From Laburnicola sp. R22_1 (Eukaryota; Ascomycota; Dothideomycetes; Pleosporales; Didymosphaeriaceae), in contig JACONQ010000013.1 in the NCBI GenBank assembly GCA_014281115.1, positions 62,001-126,000 of the forward strand: a DNA stretch of 64,000 bases, written 5' to 3'. The notes under the pieces were generated by a model. That model was not told the origin of the DNA, searched no databases, and saw nothing but the letters and a program-made list of their open reading frames with translations. This document shows positions 31,939 through 42,973 of the stretch, in pieces. Every line of letters begins with the position of its first letter. The stretch's first letter is position 1. The position numbers and the translations under genes are program-made.

Positions 31939-33737
31939 TAACTTGAGGATTCGTCTATGGTCTGGTCCTCCTGTGAGGAGGACTGGGTGTGATCTTCTTG
32001 TCTCGCGCTTCTAGCAGAGAGCGCGGCGAGGTTTAGGCTGCCGCTAATAGGCGCAGAGGATCGCATAGGCCTGCTCGATAAGCGTGGGGCCGCTTGTCGT
32101 GAGGCGGTGTCGGGGTACGGGGTTGAGCGTCGAGGTCCTCTTGGGGGACGATGGCTTAGGGCCATCGGTTCCTGCTCTGGCTGATCTGGTAGTGTCAGCA
32201 CGGGTTTAGTTTGAGTGTCTGTCTGGACGTTAGCCCTGGCGGGGGCGGCGTTATTGCCGTTAAGAGGGGCTTCTTCTCTGGTGTTGTCTTCTCCGCTGGG
32301 GGAGGTGTCTTGGCCCTGGGTGGTGAGCTTGGATTGAGGCTGTAGGTTGTGTAGCTGGTCAAAGGCCTTCTGTCTGGCGCGTCTCAGTGTCGCCAGTTCG
32401 CGGCGAGTCGGTTGGATAATGCGATTGTTCACCCGCCTGGGTTTCACTAAGCAGGTAGGGTCGTCTGCGGCGTGTGGGCCGCGGCAGTTGGGGCATTGTT
32501 GCTTGTGAGCGCAGTTGTCTCCTATTGGGCCTTCGTGCTCGCTAGGTTTCTTTCCGCAGTTGCGGCAGCGGGGTGCGCGTGTGCATCGTGCCGCGTTGCA
32601 GTAGCCCTGGCAGCCAGGGTCATGGCGTTCTATAGCCCGCTTCTTGATTATCTTGCGGGATAGGTCGCTGGCACTAAAGAGGCGGAAAGCCGCCGCAGGC
32701 TTTTCAAAGGACACTATCCAGGTGGTGTGTCCAAATTGATTAGGGCCGTGTCGGGAGGGGCGGCAGTTAGTAGGGTGTTGTTTTGTCTGCGTGTAAGCCT
32801 CTTCCGCTACCATCTGGAGGGAGTAGGGCACGTCTTCCCCTAGCAGCGAGCGGTAGCTGCTAGGTACTCCAGGTACGGCGTAGTTAACCTATCGCATGGG
32901 CAACTCAGCGCTGTCAGCTTCAATGGATCTCATCATTGATTCCTTCTTTTCCTGTTCCATGAGTTGCTGTCGTATGTCGTTGGAGGCTGGGGTGATGGCC
33001 CACCCCGTGCGGGTCCTTGTGGCCGTAGGGATAGCGCTGAGGTCGAGCCCTGTAGCGGCGCAGATAGCCGTTCGTACAGCGAAGGCAGAGGTTTGACCTA
33101 GCCGGTTGGCCGGGTTTGCGACTGTGAGCAAGATCTGTGGGTCTGCTGCCTGTCTAGGTGTAGTTTGCTGCTTGGCCGCGGTTGTGGATTTCCTGCTGCT
33201 AGCTGTGGTCGTGTATCCGCTGTCTCCGTGGGAGGCGGATGCCACACTTGCCCATGTCCTCTGAGGCTGGGCGGCAAGATCGCTGTCGCTGTCTGTGGTG
33301 TAGGCGGTGGTTGTCGAGTCGTAGCCGGTCCTAACTACATTAGGACGGAGGCTTGGCGTGGCTGAATTTTTCAGTGTCTGTATAAGGCGGTTGCGGAGGG
33401 TAGAGGCAGCCGCCAGCTCCTCTGGGCGCTTAAGATTAGCGATGCAGTGGTCGATAGCTTCGGCCATAGCTATTGCGACTTTCTCCTGGGTCTCTGCCGC
33501 CTTGCGCGCAGCCGTAAGGTGGGAGTTAAGGGCGTTGGCTGCTGTATCTATAGCAGCTTCTGGGCGGATAGGCACGCCTCCACCAAAGGAAAGGCGTCTA
33601 GGAGGGCGGACATCGGTCTGTTGGCGCTTCCTGGAGGGGTGCTGGATGTTAGTCTGCCGCGCAGACTCAGGGTCTGGGGGGCGAGTCACTGTAGAGGCCC
33701 CTGGAGGGGGCCTCTGAGGCGTCTCCATCGCTATCAT
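31938..33737 (-). pseudogene. LINE ORF1 (gag-like, zinc knuckles), one stop codon
   Basis: A nucleic-acid-binding ORF1 protein of about 599 codons, from ATG 33737 (MIAMETPQRPPPG) to TAA 31938-31940, in one frame. A single internal TAG lies at 32889-32891. The N-terminal half is Pro/Ser/Thr-rich with a helical segment. The C-terminal half has Cys/His clusters including CRNCGKKPSEH and CPNCRGPHAADDPTC, the zinc-knuckle region typical of Tad-type ORF1. The stop codon overlaps the ATG of ORF2 as TAATG. The protein frame running upstream of 33737 belongs to the element F transposase and is only accidentally in frame. Confidence 0.87.
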
Positions 33738-33864
33738 CAACCCACCGCACGCGTGCGGTGCCTGGGGATGGCTAGGAGTCGGATTTCGGATGAAACTGAG
33801 ATAAACGAGATAAAGATTTAGCAATTTTACCACTTTCTCAAAATTCCAAAAGTTGGTGAAGGTG

Positions 33865-33878
33865 TGACGGTCGTTGAG
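33865..33878. repeat. LINE target-site duplication, right copy
   Basis: TGACGGTCGTTGAG, identical to 27617-27630. Confidence 0.93.
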
Positions 33879-34135
33879 AAGTCGTTGATTCTCATATCGG
33901 GCTGCACGGGAGCCCTGTACACCGCGCCACCTTCGCGATAGCGTAGATCGTTCAACACCATACTTTTTTGCTGTCTGCGCGATATTAACTTTTCCTCCAA
34001 GCTCCAAGGATTTCAAAGATGCCAGCGCCTGCTCAATCGGGTCCATATTGGTGGAGCTACATCTATTTCAATTGTGGGGATTTTTGGAAAAGTGTGCGTC
34101 AGGTGAGCCCGTGCGTCAAGCGAGAAAAACGGGTA

Positions 34136-35226
34136 GCGGAAATCTCTAGCGTGGACGCCGATCCCGTCCCTGCGCAGAGCAGGCAGTCGTTCGAGCAAAG
34201 TCGACCAAAGGTATCTGTTCCGAAGTGTCAAAGCACATCTTTTCTCCTGTGTCTCTTGCACTGAATGATCAAATGCGCGACTTTCTGTTCCTCATATGTA
34301 GCGCCACGATGGGGCAGCTCGTCTGTTCAGAGAACGTGAATCATACACGTCTTATTTTCATCATTCACTCATATCCGTCACATCTTACATAGGGGTCGCT
34401 CCACGTGGATACAATATAACATCCAAAGACGACATCATCTTTTTGACGTCATGCATTTGAATGAAGCAAAAACGTCCAGGACGCTGTGAGTGAAAAGAAG
34501 ACATCTGGACCCTCAACTTAGGCAGCACACAGTCCGCTTTCGATGCGTGTACACCACGTAATCATCGCCCTGAATCTATTGCAGGTCTTCGTTAGGCTTT
34601 CCAAACACACCCCTCACCGCCATTTTCCAAAGTACGGAGAGTTTCCGGCCTCGCCGAACTCTCTATACCCCACAAGACCACGCACTGTCCACGATCCAGA
34701 AAGAAAAGCACGCAGAGCCAACTGGCATACAGATCGATGCACTACCACGAGTCTCACATAAAGTTAATTTAGAAGCCAACAGGGGTGGTGTGCATGATGG
34801 TCAGCGTCTTCTGGTGTTGGATGTCCACACTTTAAAAGTTTACCCCATGGCCCGCATGTGCACATGGCAACTTCTGGGTCTCGACTGCTCGACGTGAAGA
34901 ACAATTGTGGAACGATTTGAAAATTAGCACGCTTTTGAGCCCTGTGACGCATGTGGCGGCGGTCTGGGAGTCCTAACATGCCCTACCGGACCCCACCTCC
35001 ACATACGAACTACAAGATCCCCCTTTCGGACTAGATTTCGACGAACAGTTGGAGAAGTAGTTTTGCCAAAGCCATCAGAATACGTGATGACGAGCAGCAT
35101 CACGTGGTATTAGTCATACATATGAAGCGGGGAGTTTTTCTTACGCACGTTGTTTTTATCCTGCGAGCCAAAAGCTTTTTTCGTCCTCGACCGCGCGCGA
35201 AAACCTGGGCTTTGTGCGCGTCCAAC
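34136..35226. other. Intergenic, no gene seen
   Basis: About 1.1 kb between element F and the second regulator gene. Only short unconvincing frames are present. It presumably includes the promoter of the downstream gene. Confidence 0.5.
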
Positions 35227-37612
35227 ATGCCATCAAAAGAGAGTCGCGCTACCACGTCGTGCACAGAGTGCCAGCGCAGGAAACAAAAGGTGCGATCCGA
35301 AAGTCGTCGGAGCCCGCGGCTGGTCCCACCCCCGTTCTTAACTAAGGCAGTGATGCAGTGCTCGCGCGAATGGCCGTGCAACCACTGCCAGGCGAGGAAA
35401 GTCCCTCATTTGTGCCAGTTTGGCACGAAGAAGGCTCAGCAGTCTTCACCTCCCGGTTCTTCTTCCCGGTATGCTGAACTTCTTGCGCGAAGATGCTGCG
35501 TGTTTCAATGTAGTAACATAGGAGTGGATCAGGGAGACGAGCAGCGAGACGAAAGGGCGGAAGAGAAGTCATCCTGAGCTAACGGATGCTTCGTCGAGTG
35601 GCGTGGACGGTGGTCAGGATGAGCCCGAGGACGGGTTGAGAATGTGGGGGTATATGCCAGGGCATGTGCATTATAAGATGAGTCGTGCTGATGGCGAGGT
35701 AAGAGCTTTTCGATTGATCTCTCGCTTCATTGACATAGCGCAGGTTCCAATAAGAAGAGAGTCCCCCGGTGAATCCGACAAGTCAGACGAGGTTGAGAAA
35801 GTGCTACTTGCTATACCCCCACGGTCCATCACTGGTAAGATCATGCACGATTTGAAACGCTTTGAAGGTTGCATCCTGAATTCTCGCAGACGCCTTCGTC
35901 AACCATTTTCTCTCCGTGGTCAATCATCGTTATAACGCTGTCTATGCGCCCACCTTCACCGAGCAGTATGTGCAATGGTGGTCGGATCGTGCCAACGGCA
36001 GGAGGCTCTCGCCCGAGTTCACTTGCTTGCTACTCAGAATGCTGTCGTATTCTGCTCAGTACCTTACCCCCGAACTGCGGAAGATGATCAAATTTGAACT
36101 GGCTTGTGACCCGCAGACCATCACTGAGAGCTTCTCAGTCGCAGCTGAACAGCTGAGTAAGAGCTTTTCAGCTTCAAACACATGCATAGAAAGGGTACAA
36201 GAGCTATTTCTCAAGGGCGCCTGGCTGAAGTCGGAGTCTAGGATCGTGGAGGCGTGGCATACTCTCGGCTGCACCATACGCGAAGCTCAAGAACTTGGTA
36301 GTTCCGATATCGCGTATAAAAAAAGCTGCAGGCTAACAAAACCTAGGAATCGACAAAGAGACCGGAGCCGAAGACCTTCCCGAATTTGATATTGAGATTC
36401 GAAGACGCGTATGGTCTTTGCTGTACATCTGGGACTGGTATCTCTCCTTGACCAAATAGCATGTTTATATTGCTAATGCCGCACAGGCAAATGTCTCTAT
36501 GGTTAGGTCGACCCCATCTCATTGACCAGAAAGATGTATCTTTCAAATTCCCCAACCTTCGGCTCGACCAATCGCCATCAGAGCCAAATCTCATCTCACC
36601 ATTCAATCACATGGCACTGCAGGCCCGAATAGCACGTCGCATAACACATCTCATGGGCGACGTGCAAGTCATCGGTAACCTCTCCCCAGATCAAGTCTCG
36701 TCCGTGCTCAACGAAATGCACGACCTCATCGACGAGCTTCCCCCCGTGTTCAGGGTCGACAATCCAGATGTCTCCCTCGATGAGCGCCATCCCTACTACG
36801 TTTTCCAGCGCCACCAACTCCACGTCGTCATCTACATGACCATGCTCGACTTCTTCAAACCCTACCTAGCGCGCGATCCCCGCCACCCAAAGACCTCCCG
36901 CGACAAAGATCTCCGCAAAACAGGCGTCGAGATAGCCCTAAAGCTCCTCGACGTAGCGCGCTTCCTCTTCGACCACGAATTCCCCCTCAACGCAAAATTC
37001 CACATGGTGGTATTCTGCATCTTCGACACGGCGACCATCATGTGCTCAGCCATCATCCACGACGTGGACAACGTCCTCCCGCACCGGAAACGAGTCTTGC
37101 GCGCTGTAGAGCACGCCCTCGATATGCTCCACCAGCTCAGCTTCACCACCAAACTCGGCGCATCGTCGTACTTTTTTCTCGCGAAACTCGTGCAAGCGGC
37201 GCCCGCGTTGTCGCACTGCGCTCCCCTCTCGAAGCGGCAAAACACGCTGCGCAGATCCGAGACTAGCTCTGGGGGCTCTGAGAAAGGAACGCCGGCATCG
37301 GAGCAGATGATGGATGGGACTACGGCGCCGATGATGGAGCTTGAGGCGAAGGCGAAGGCGGCGACGCTGGATCCTGTGCCTGTGCCTGAGATGGCGACTA
37401 CGGATGATTTGTCGTTTGATTTGGATCAGTTTTTGGCACAGAATCCGTGGGGGGATTCGTCGAGTTTGGATATTGGGGGGATGGAGGCGATGTGGGATTG
37501 GGGGGATTTGAATCTGGATCTTGCGCTGATGAGTGGTGATGGGAGTGGTGGAAGAGGGCAACGAGCTGGGGACTACGCTGTTCGACTAGGTTCTATTGGC
37601 GTGGAGGACTGA
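35227..37612 (+). CDS. Zn2Cys6 transcription factor
   Basis: This is a fungal nuclear regulator. The model joins 35227-35289, 35359-35468, 35545-35698, 35744-35834, 35890-36297, 36347-36437 and 36487-37612 and gives 680 residues. All introns are 45-76 bp with GT..AG ends. The zinc cluster C12-x2-C15-x6-C22-x5-C28-x2-C31-x8-C40 is split by the first intron, and its spacing fixes that splice (acceptor ATGCAG at 35358). A fungal-specific domain follows (VNHRYNAVYAPTF, RRRVWSLLYIWDW, MSLWLGRPHLI). The acidic, Trp/Asp-rich C-terminus (AMWDWGDLNLDL) could be an activation region. The third splice site (35544) is the least certain. The target genes are unknown. It is next to a membrane-protein gene on the same strand. 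Confidence 0.87.
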
Positions 37613-38172
37613 TGATATCGCGGTCGGAGCCTGCGCGAATGCAGCACGAAGGCATGCAAAGCATGCACTGATGCGGCCTTGTGCACATCAGGAATTAGGC
37701 TTTTCCTGCAACACAAGCAAGCTTCACGATATAGCGTCGTGGATAACAGTCGCGGGTCCGAGACAGTGGATAGAGAACTCCGGGGCCATAAGCTCGCCAC
37801 GCGATATGGTAGCGGGTGGATTCAAGAGCAGTGTGGGTTGGGACGCAAGCCCCGAATGATGAATGTCTCTCGTAGGGAGATGGTCAGAGTGTAGACGAGG
37901 ATGAGGCCAGGCGCTTGGGTACCTTCGGTAGTCTGGATCATACAGCATAGACGTGGATGTATGTAGAATTAGAAGAATAGACTGTCCATGCAAGTGCATT
38001 AGATTCAATATGGTTCACCCGGCGCCAAGCACGGCCTTGGCAGCGGCGCTGTGAACGGCCCGCCTTTGTACCCCGACGCGCACCGCCCACATGTTGCCTA
38101 CACGTCACCCACTTCGCCCACCTTCGTTGTGCTCCTCTCCGTCGGCCAGACTATGCATGCTCACTCGGCGTC
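37613..38172. other. Intergenic, likely promoter
   Basis: About 560 bp without a supported frame, upstream of the membrane-protein gene on the same strand. Confidence 0.5.
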
Positions 38173-39336
38173 ATGTTCAGTTGGCAGAATCTCGTGCTGC
38201 TCGTCTTCTCCTACGTCGTAATCCCCCGCCTCACCTTCCTGCCAAACAGCCTCCACACGCTGCTCATAGTCTTTGGGCCATTCCTGCTCCCGCTGGTGAT
38301 TAATTTATTCAACACAAGTCGCGCAACGGGGAAGAGCATCCCCACGCGACCGACGCCCCAGAAGGTGCAGCGCGTGCTGAACCTGCTCTTCGTCAGCGCC
38401 GTCGTCTCCCTCGTCCTGTCGCTCCCCAAGTTCGCGCCCGAGAACATTTTCCTCACGACGCAGAGCCGGCTGCAGATCGAGAGCAAGGTGCTCTTCACGC
38501 GGCTGCGGCTGCTGCGCCCGCTCACCGACGCCGACGAGCGCCTGCAGGACAAGTTCGCCCGCAACGGCGCCAACAAGCTGCTGTATCTCGCCTTTGGGCC
38601 CGACAGCCTGCTGAACTGCGTCTGGTGCACCTCGGCCGACGGCACAAACGACACGACCAACTACTTTCTGTACAGCCTGCCCAAGCTCGTGGCGCCGCAC
38701 CTTGCGAATCTCGCCGTCCTCGGCGTCACTACCTCGTCGCTCGTCGGCCCCGAAGGCTCGCGCTTCCGTATACAGGCTACCATCGCGGGACTCACGCTGT
38801 TGGTCGCTGAGGCCTGGTATTTGGGCACGTACGACCCGGCGCAGAATAGGCGGGCGAAGGTGCTGCAGGACATTGACTTTGTCCACTGGCGTCTGAGCGT
38901 CCTGCGGTACATCTCGTTCGCCGTCGTGGACGCCGCGCTGGGCACAGTACTCTGGCTTACGTCGACGAACCGCTGGCTCGCGAAGCCGGAGTCGACTGCG
39001 CAGCGGCTCGAAAGCAGCAATAAGGTCGCCGAGGAGACACTGCACAAGCTACGTGCTCTGGGGCTCCTAAACAACTCCATCTATCGGGATCCGGGGCTGC
39101 GGGTGGTAAGAGAGGCATATTGGCGACAGGAGGGGCAGGTCATGGCTGAGACGGTGCAAGAGGAGCCCGTCTTTGAAGCAATCAACCAGGCAGTCAGCAA
39201 GATGGATATGGGAGCATTAGAAGGGAAGGTGGGGGAGGTCGCGGACGGCATCCTGTCTGCGATCGATGGGCTCAGAGCATCGCAGATGATGTCTGCCAGC
39301 CAGACGAGCGAGGCTCCGGCTGCGCCGCCTTCATAG
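38173..39336 (+). CDS. Conserved-looking multi-pass membrane protein, function unknown
   Basis: A single-exon gene of 387 residues from ATG 38173 (MFSWQNLVLL). Hydrophobic segments lie at about residues 5-22, 28-45, 65-82, 175-195, 205-220 and 245-262. The N-terminal pair is very hydrophobic and could anchor the protein at once. The second half is soluble and helical (AQRLESSNKVAEETLHKLRALG) and ends in an Ala/Pro-rich tail. Codon use is GC-rich and uniform. I do not recognise a named family and no catalytic motif is evident. It lies about 560 bp downstream of the second Zn2Cys6 gene on the same strand; a functional link is not shown. Confidence 0.75.
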   Translation: MFSWQNLVLLVFSYVVIPRLTFLPNSLHTLLIVFGPFLLPLVINLFNTSRATGKSIPTRPTPQKVQRVLNLLFVSAVVSLVLSLPKFAPENIFLTTQSRLQIESKVLFTRLRLLRPLTDADERLQDKFARNGANKLLYLAFGPDSLLNCVWCTSADGTNDTTNYFLYSLPKLVAPHLANLAVLGVTTSSLVGPEGSRFRIQATIAGLTLLVAEAWYLGTYDPAQNRRAKVLQDIDFVHWRLSVLRYISFAVVDAALGTVLWLTSTNRWLAKPESTAQRLESSNKVAEETLHKLRALGLLNNSIYRDPGLRVVREAYWRQEGQVMAETVQEEPVFEAINQAVSKMDMGALEGKVGEVADGILSAIDGLRASQMMSASQTSEAPAAPPS

Positions 39337-40942
39337 CCAAGCACATGCGGTTCTGCGGGGTATACGAATACGATTCCCTTCTCATAGGCGCCTTGGCTGG
39401 GTGTTGTCTAGATGGTTTGGTCATTAATTGGGTTGCGGGTGGTTCACCGTGGTTGCATGGCAGCGGATTCCATTTGTGAACCTGCTGTCTTCTGTCTAGC
39501 CATTAGCTGTGCGTGGTCGATCATATGGGTGTGTAGGTACGTCCAATGTCGTGCCTTCCTAACAGACGCGAGCGCTTAGCGCGAGTACCTGAGATGGTCA
39601 CAAACCATCCATCTATCCATCCATCAGATCCGTCCTCTCCACACTCCATATCTAACGCACCACCATCAAGCACCGAGTCATTGGCATTCTTCAGAAACAC
39701 ACACTACGAACGAGGTCAATGCGGCTTTGCAAACGCGAAAATCGCGCGCCGTCGCGCGCCAGCTTGTTCCTGGCTTTCCGTTCCTCCCATCCCACCCCAT
39801 CCATGCTCCATCTTCCCCATCCGAAGTCTCACCGGAGAGGAGAAAGAGACAATCATCAGGGACGGCCCGCTGGGGGTTTTTTTTGTTGAAGCAATTTATT
39901 ATTCCTCACAGCGTCCTCACAGTCCGCAGCAGAAAACGCCACGGACGCACGCTTCATCGTACACTATTCCGATTCGCTCTTGCTTATGGCGTTATCTACA
40001 TACACATCTGGCATGTGGCGCGCGGCATCGAGGTCGCTCGTGCCGTCCCCGTTTACCAAGTTCCCAAGCCCTGGAGCCTTCCTGGCGCGAGTCAGAAACA
40101 TCATTTGCAACGGATGGGTACTGGTCTGGGGTGGATGGTCTGGCTCGAGGTAAAAGCAACAGCCATGACTCGCATTCTAACTAACTTTCATGCCGTGCGC
40201 CGTGTGGCATCTCGCCAACTGTGTTGGTAAAGATAGCCTTGTTCACCGCACGGTGCATTATCAACGCTTTCCCGTGGCTGACACAGCCGGGAACGCCTAC
40301 AGACGTGCAAACGTTAAGGCCCCCGCGCCTTGTGAAAAAAAGGCAACGGGCCTGTAGCAAGCATTCACCAAGAACGCCGCTTATCTTCGCTTATCTGTGC
40401 CGCATAGCACATGTGCTCACTATTGGCTGGTGGTACCTTACCAATTCTACAATACTCGTATGGTGTGGCTTATTACCTGCAACTTGAACTCGGCATCGCA
40501 TCGCCCCTCTAGATGCCGTTCCCTGCAATTTGATCTGAGAATCGCCATCTTGCGAAATATCATTTTGGTTGGAGGGTGGATTTGTTGGCACTCCGTCACT
40601 CGATGTCGATCATCTTTTCTCCACTGTTTACAACACGGGCATGCCATCATCTCAGCTGCTCAACATTAAGGCATACATATCGTAGAGACAAACACATGTA
40701 AAGAGTAAACAAGGGCCTGGCACGGATACGAGCTGAGGTGCCAAGGGTGTTCATCGGCGCACTTGCTGTGGCACGCCGCCGGCACAGATGAATGTTTCGA
40801 ACCCCTACCGACCCACCGTCCTCACGATTTGAAAAGTGTTCCTGATCGGCGAATCATACATACACTGCCCCACTAATTTCATGCTACAAAGGTTATTGTA
40901 GGGCAGGCGGCGGTGAAGTGGGAACCGCGAGTGCATGGCCAT
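39337..40942. other. Intergenic, no gene seen
   Basis: About 1.6 kb. Several open frames without protein character. A pyrimidine-rich and ATCC-repeat stretch lies near 39600-39640. Base composition drops sharply to AT at the right edge where element G begins. Confidence 0.5.
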
Positions 40943-42212
40943 TACAGGCAAACCACTGTTATAAGGATCACCCTAGTATAACGATAACCCCTGTTTAGCG
41001 ATTAAATATCCATGCCTAGGCGTATTTTCTACAGTATAAAAATATTTTACTATTAAAGATTAACTTAAAAGGTTTTTTATATAGTATTATTACTCTTTTT
41101 ATTTACTAAGTATAGGGCTCTACTATTTTTATTATATTATTTAAAATAAAATACCTTTATTAACCTTTTTCTAGATAGATTAATTTAACACACTATGTGG
41201 CGTTAATTAATCTACCTAGGGGTAGGACGACAAAGGGCTTTCATCTTAAATAACATAACAAAAAAGCAGAGCCCCTACTTAGTAATTAAAAAGAGCATAA
41301 AAGGGTGTAACACACTATATAGTATTATTATATAGTAACTTTTTATTATTATTACCTTTTACACCTTTTTTAATTACTAAGAAGAAGGCTCTACGTAGTA
41401 ATTAAAAAGAGTGTAAAATAGTATTATATAGTGTTAAATTAACTATCTAGAAGTAAAATAATAGAGGCTTTTATCTTAAATAAAAGTAATATAGAAAAGC
41501 TTTTTAAGTCTTAAATTAAAGTGAATTTTTAATTATAGTTTTTTTGCGACTAAAGGGTTTCTAATAAAAATATTACAATAATAGTAGTTATTCCTCTTAC
41601 TATTATTAACATAGAAAAGCGTTTTAAGGTATTAATAAAAAGAGATAATAGCTTTCCCTTATAGCGTTATATCGTATACTAAAAGGTCTACAATATTTCT
41701 CTCTCTAATAAAAGAGAAAATTTTTAACTATATATATATATATATTATTAAATTAACTACTAAAGAGTAGAATAATAAAGACTTTTATCTTAAATAATAT
41801 AATAAAAAAGTAAAGCCCTTTACTTAGTAATTAAAAACTATATATAGTTTAGTTTTTTTAACTAAGAGGTTTCTAATAAAAATATTATAATAATAGTAGT
41901 TTTTCCTCCTACTATTATATATATAAAAAGGCGTTTTAAGGTATTAATAAAAGAGATTAAAAACTATATATAATTTATACTAAGTAAAAGGCTTTGCTTT
42001 TTTATTATATTATTTAAGATAAAAGCTTTTATTATTCTACCTCTAGATAGTTAATTTAATAACACATATAATTTATAGTAAAAAAAAATAAAAAAGCTAA
42101 GAAATCTAAGTTATTATTCTACTAAAAATATACTATTATAAGAGTATCTTTATTATAAAGATTAATTTACTATATTTTTCTAGGTGATCCTTATAACAGT
42201 GGTTTGCCTGTA
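40943..42212. mobile_element. Element G: AT-rich TIR element relic
   Basis: TA dinucleotides at 40943-40944 and 42211-42212 bound a 1.27 kb element. Including the TA, the terminal 30 bp are perfect inverted repeats (40943-40972 and 42183-42212, CAGGCAAACCACTGTTATAA inward). The left TIR is followed by degenerate TATAACGAT-type units at 40960, 40977 and 40994, a 17 bp period. The interior is almost all A and T with no coding frame. It contains duplicated modules in both orientations. It fits a Fot1/pogo-type or miniature element after extreme RIP, or a non-autonomous derivative. Confidence 0.82.
41434..42065. repeat. Direct and inverted ~100 bp modules inside element G
   Basis: A module at about 41743-41840 recurs in inverse at about 41964-42065 and, more diverged, directly at about 41434-41520. 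A second module at about 41541-41646 recurs directly at about 41850-41957. The direct copies are offset by about 309 bp, which points to an internal tandem duplication followed by an inversion. Confidence 0.65.
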
Positions 42213-42973
42213 GTCCCTATTAGCGCTCCAGATTATACTGTAACCGCATTAAGCGAATGTCTTCTTGCCCGCCTCCTTAGTCGAGCTTTATCTCCGCTCT
42301 CGACCGAACTGTTGGGAAACGGTGCGTGTGCGTTGCAAAAAAATCGAGGGCGCCGGTGGTGCACAACGACGTGCTCGTCACACATCCCCGCAGCGGCAGT
42401 TGTTGTTCGCCTCGATCAACGGGGAGATGATATGCACGCAATGTCAACCGAGCACATGAGACTCGACGTTTGACCCACCCCATGTGGCGCGTAGTGCCTA
42501 CCTAAATATGGTACCGTATGGCTTCCTAAGGTTGTCACCGCCGAGCTGTCATGTTCGCCATTACTGGTACCCGCTACTAGGAACCCGAAAGCGAAAGCCA
42601 ATGCATCCTTATGGTCCCCAACGAGACGGTTCGCGCAGACTCCCCTTTTTTGCAAGCACGAACATCCTTCGCGCATGAGATCCGACAGCCGATGCCATCC
42701 GCTACCCACACCCACGACTCATGCGGTCTTAACGTCATGCCAATCCCCATGTGGTATTCCTGAACCTTGCACGAGCCCCAGATATTACGCTAGCGCTTAG
42801 CTCAGGTCCGGCCGTTTCTTGCAAGATCCATGGAAAGACTTTGTATAAGGCAGGCGAGGCCCCAGCGGTCACTCTTTGTCATGTTAGGGGGAGAAAGAAC
42901 GTGAAGATCATCGAACTTGGAATGAGTATCATCGTGTGCAACCGCCAACATGAGAAGGACCTTCGAGTCGATC
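42213..42973. other. Intergenic, no gene seen
   Basis: About 760 bp between element G and the rhodopsin-domain gene. It presumably holds the promoter. Confidence 0.5.

Larger units (their letters stand above)
27631..33864 (-). mobile_element. Full-length Tad/I-like non-LTR retrotransposon (LINE)
   Basis: A 6.23 kb element reading leftwards, flanked by a 14 bp target-site duplication TGACGGTCGTTGAG (27617-27630 and 33865-33878). It has a short 5' leader (about 127 nt), ORF1 with zinc knuckles, ORF2 with endonuclease, reverse transcriptase and RNase H, and a 3' untranslated region of about 500 bp. It ends in a trinucleotide (CTA)n tract rather than poly(A). It appears full length because the 5' leader begins right at the duplication. 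Both ORFs are inactivated only by stop codons. Confidence 0.92.
25930..34046 (-). pseudogene. Transposase pseudogene of element F, interrupted by LINE
   Basis: The N-terminus lies right of the LINE (34046 down to about 33865: MDPIEQALASLKSLE, HTH KKYGVERSTLSRRW). The rest lies left of it (27630 down to 25930). The point of interruption falls after LLNDR. Beyond the LINE the whole remaining gene stays in one frame and is broken only by stop codons (near 27271, 27037, 26476 and several in the coiled-coil tail). Unlike C and E, the second catalytic block keeps its Asp (LLILDGHGSH), and the first (YNMDEKGF) and third (LQPLDVTLF) are present. It is the least damaged of the A/C/E/F group but still dead. 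Confidence 0.87.
25768..34135 (-). mobile_element. Element F: pogo-type transposon split by a LINE
   Basis: TA dinucleotides stand at 25768-25769 and 34134-34135. TIRs begin CCCGTTTTTCTCGC(C/T)TGACG at both ends, with the CCTGACGCAC motif repeated at 17 bp spacing (25783 and 25800 left). Removing the LINE (27631-33864) and one copy of the target duplication leaves about 2.1 kb, the size of C and E. Its transposase reads leftwards. It belongs to the same group as A, C and E but has its own TIR motif. Confidence 0.9.

Noticed and set aside
33738..34046. Apparent fusion of a transposase N-terminus to LINE ORF1
   Set aside because: The frame runs through by chance, but the target-site duplication at 33865-33878 marks the LINE border; these are two elements.
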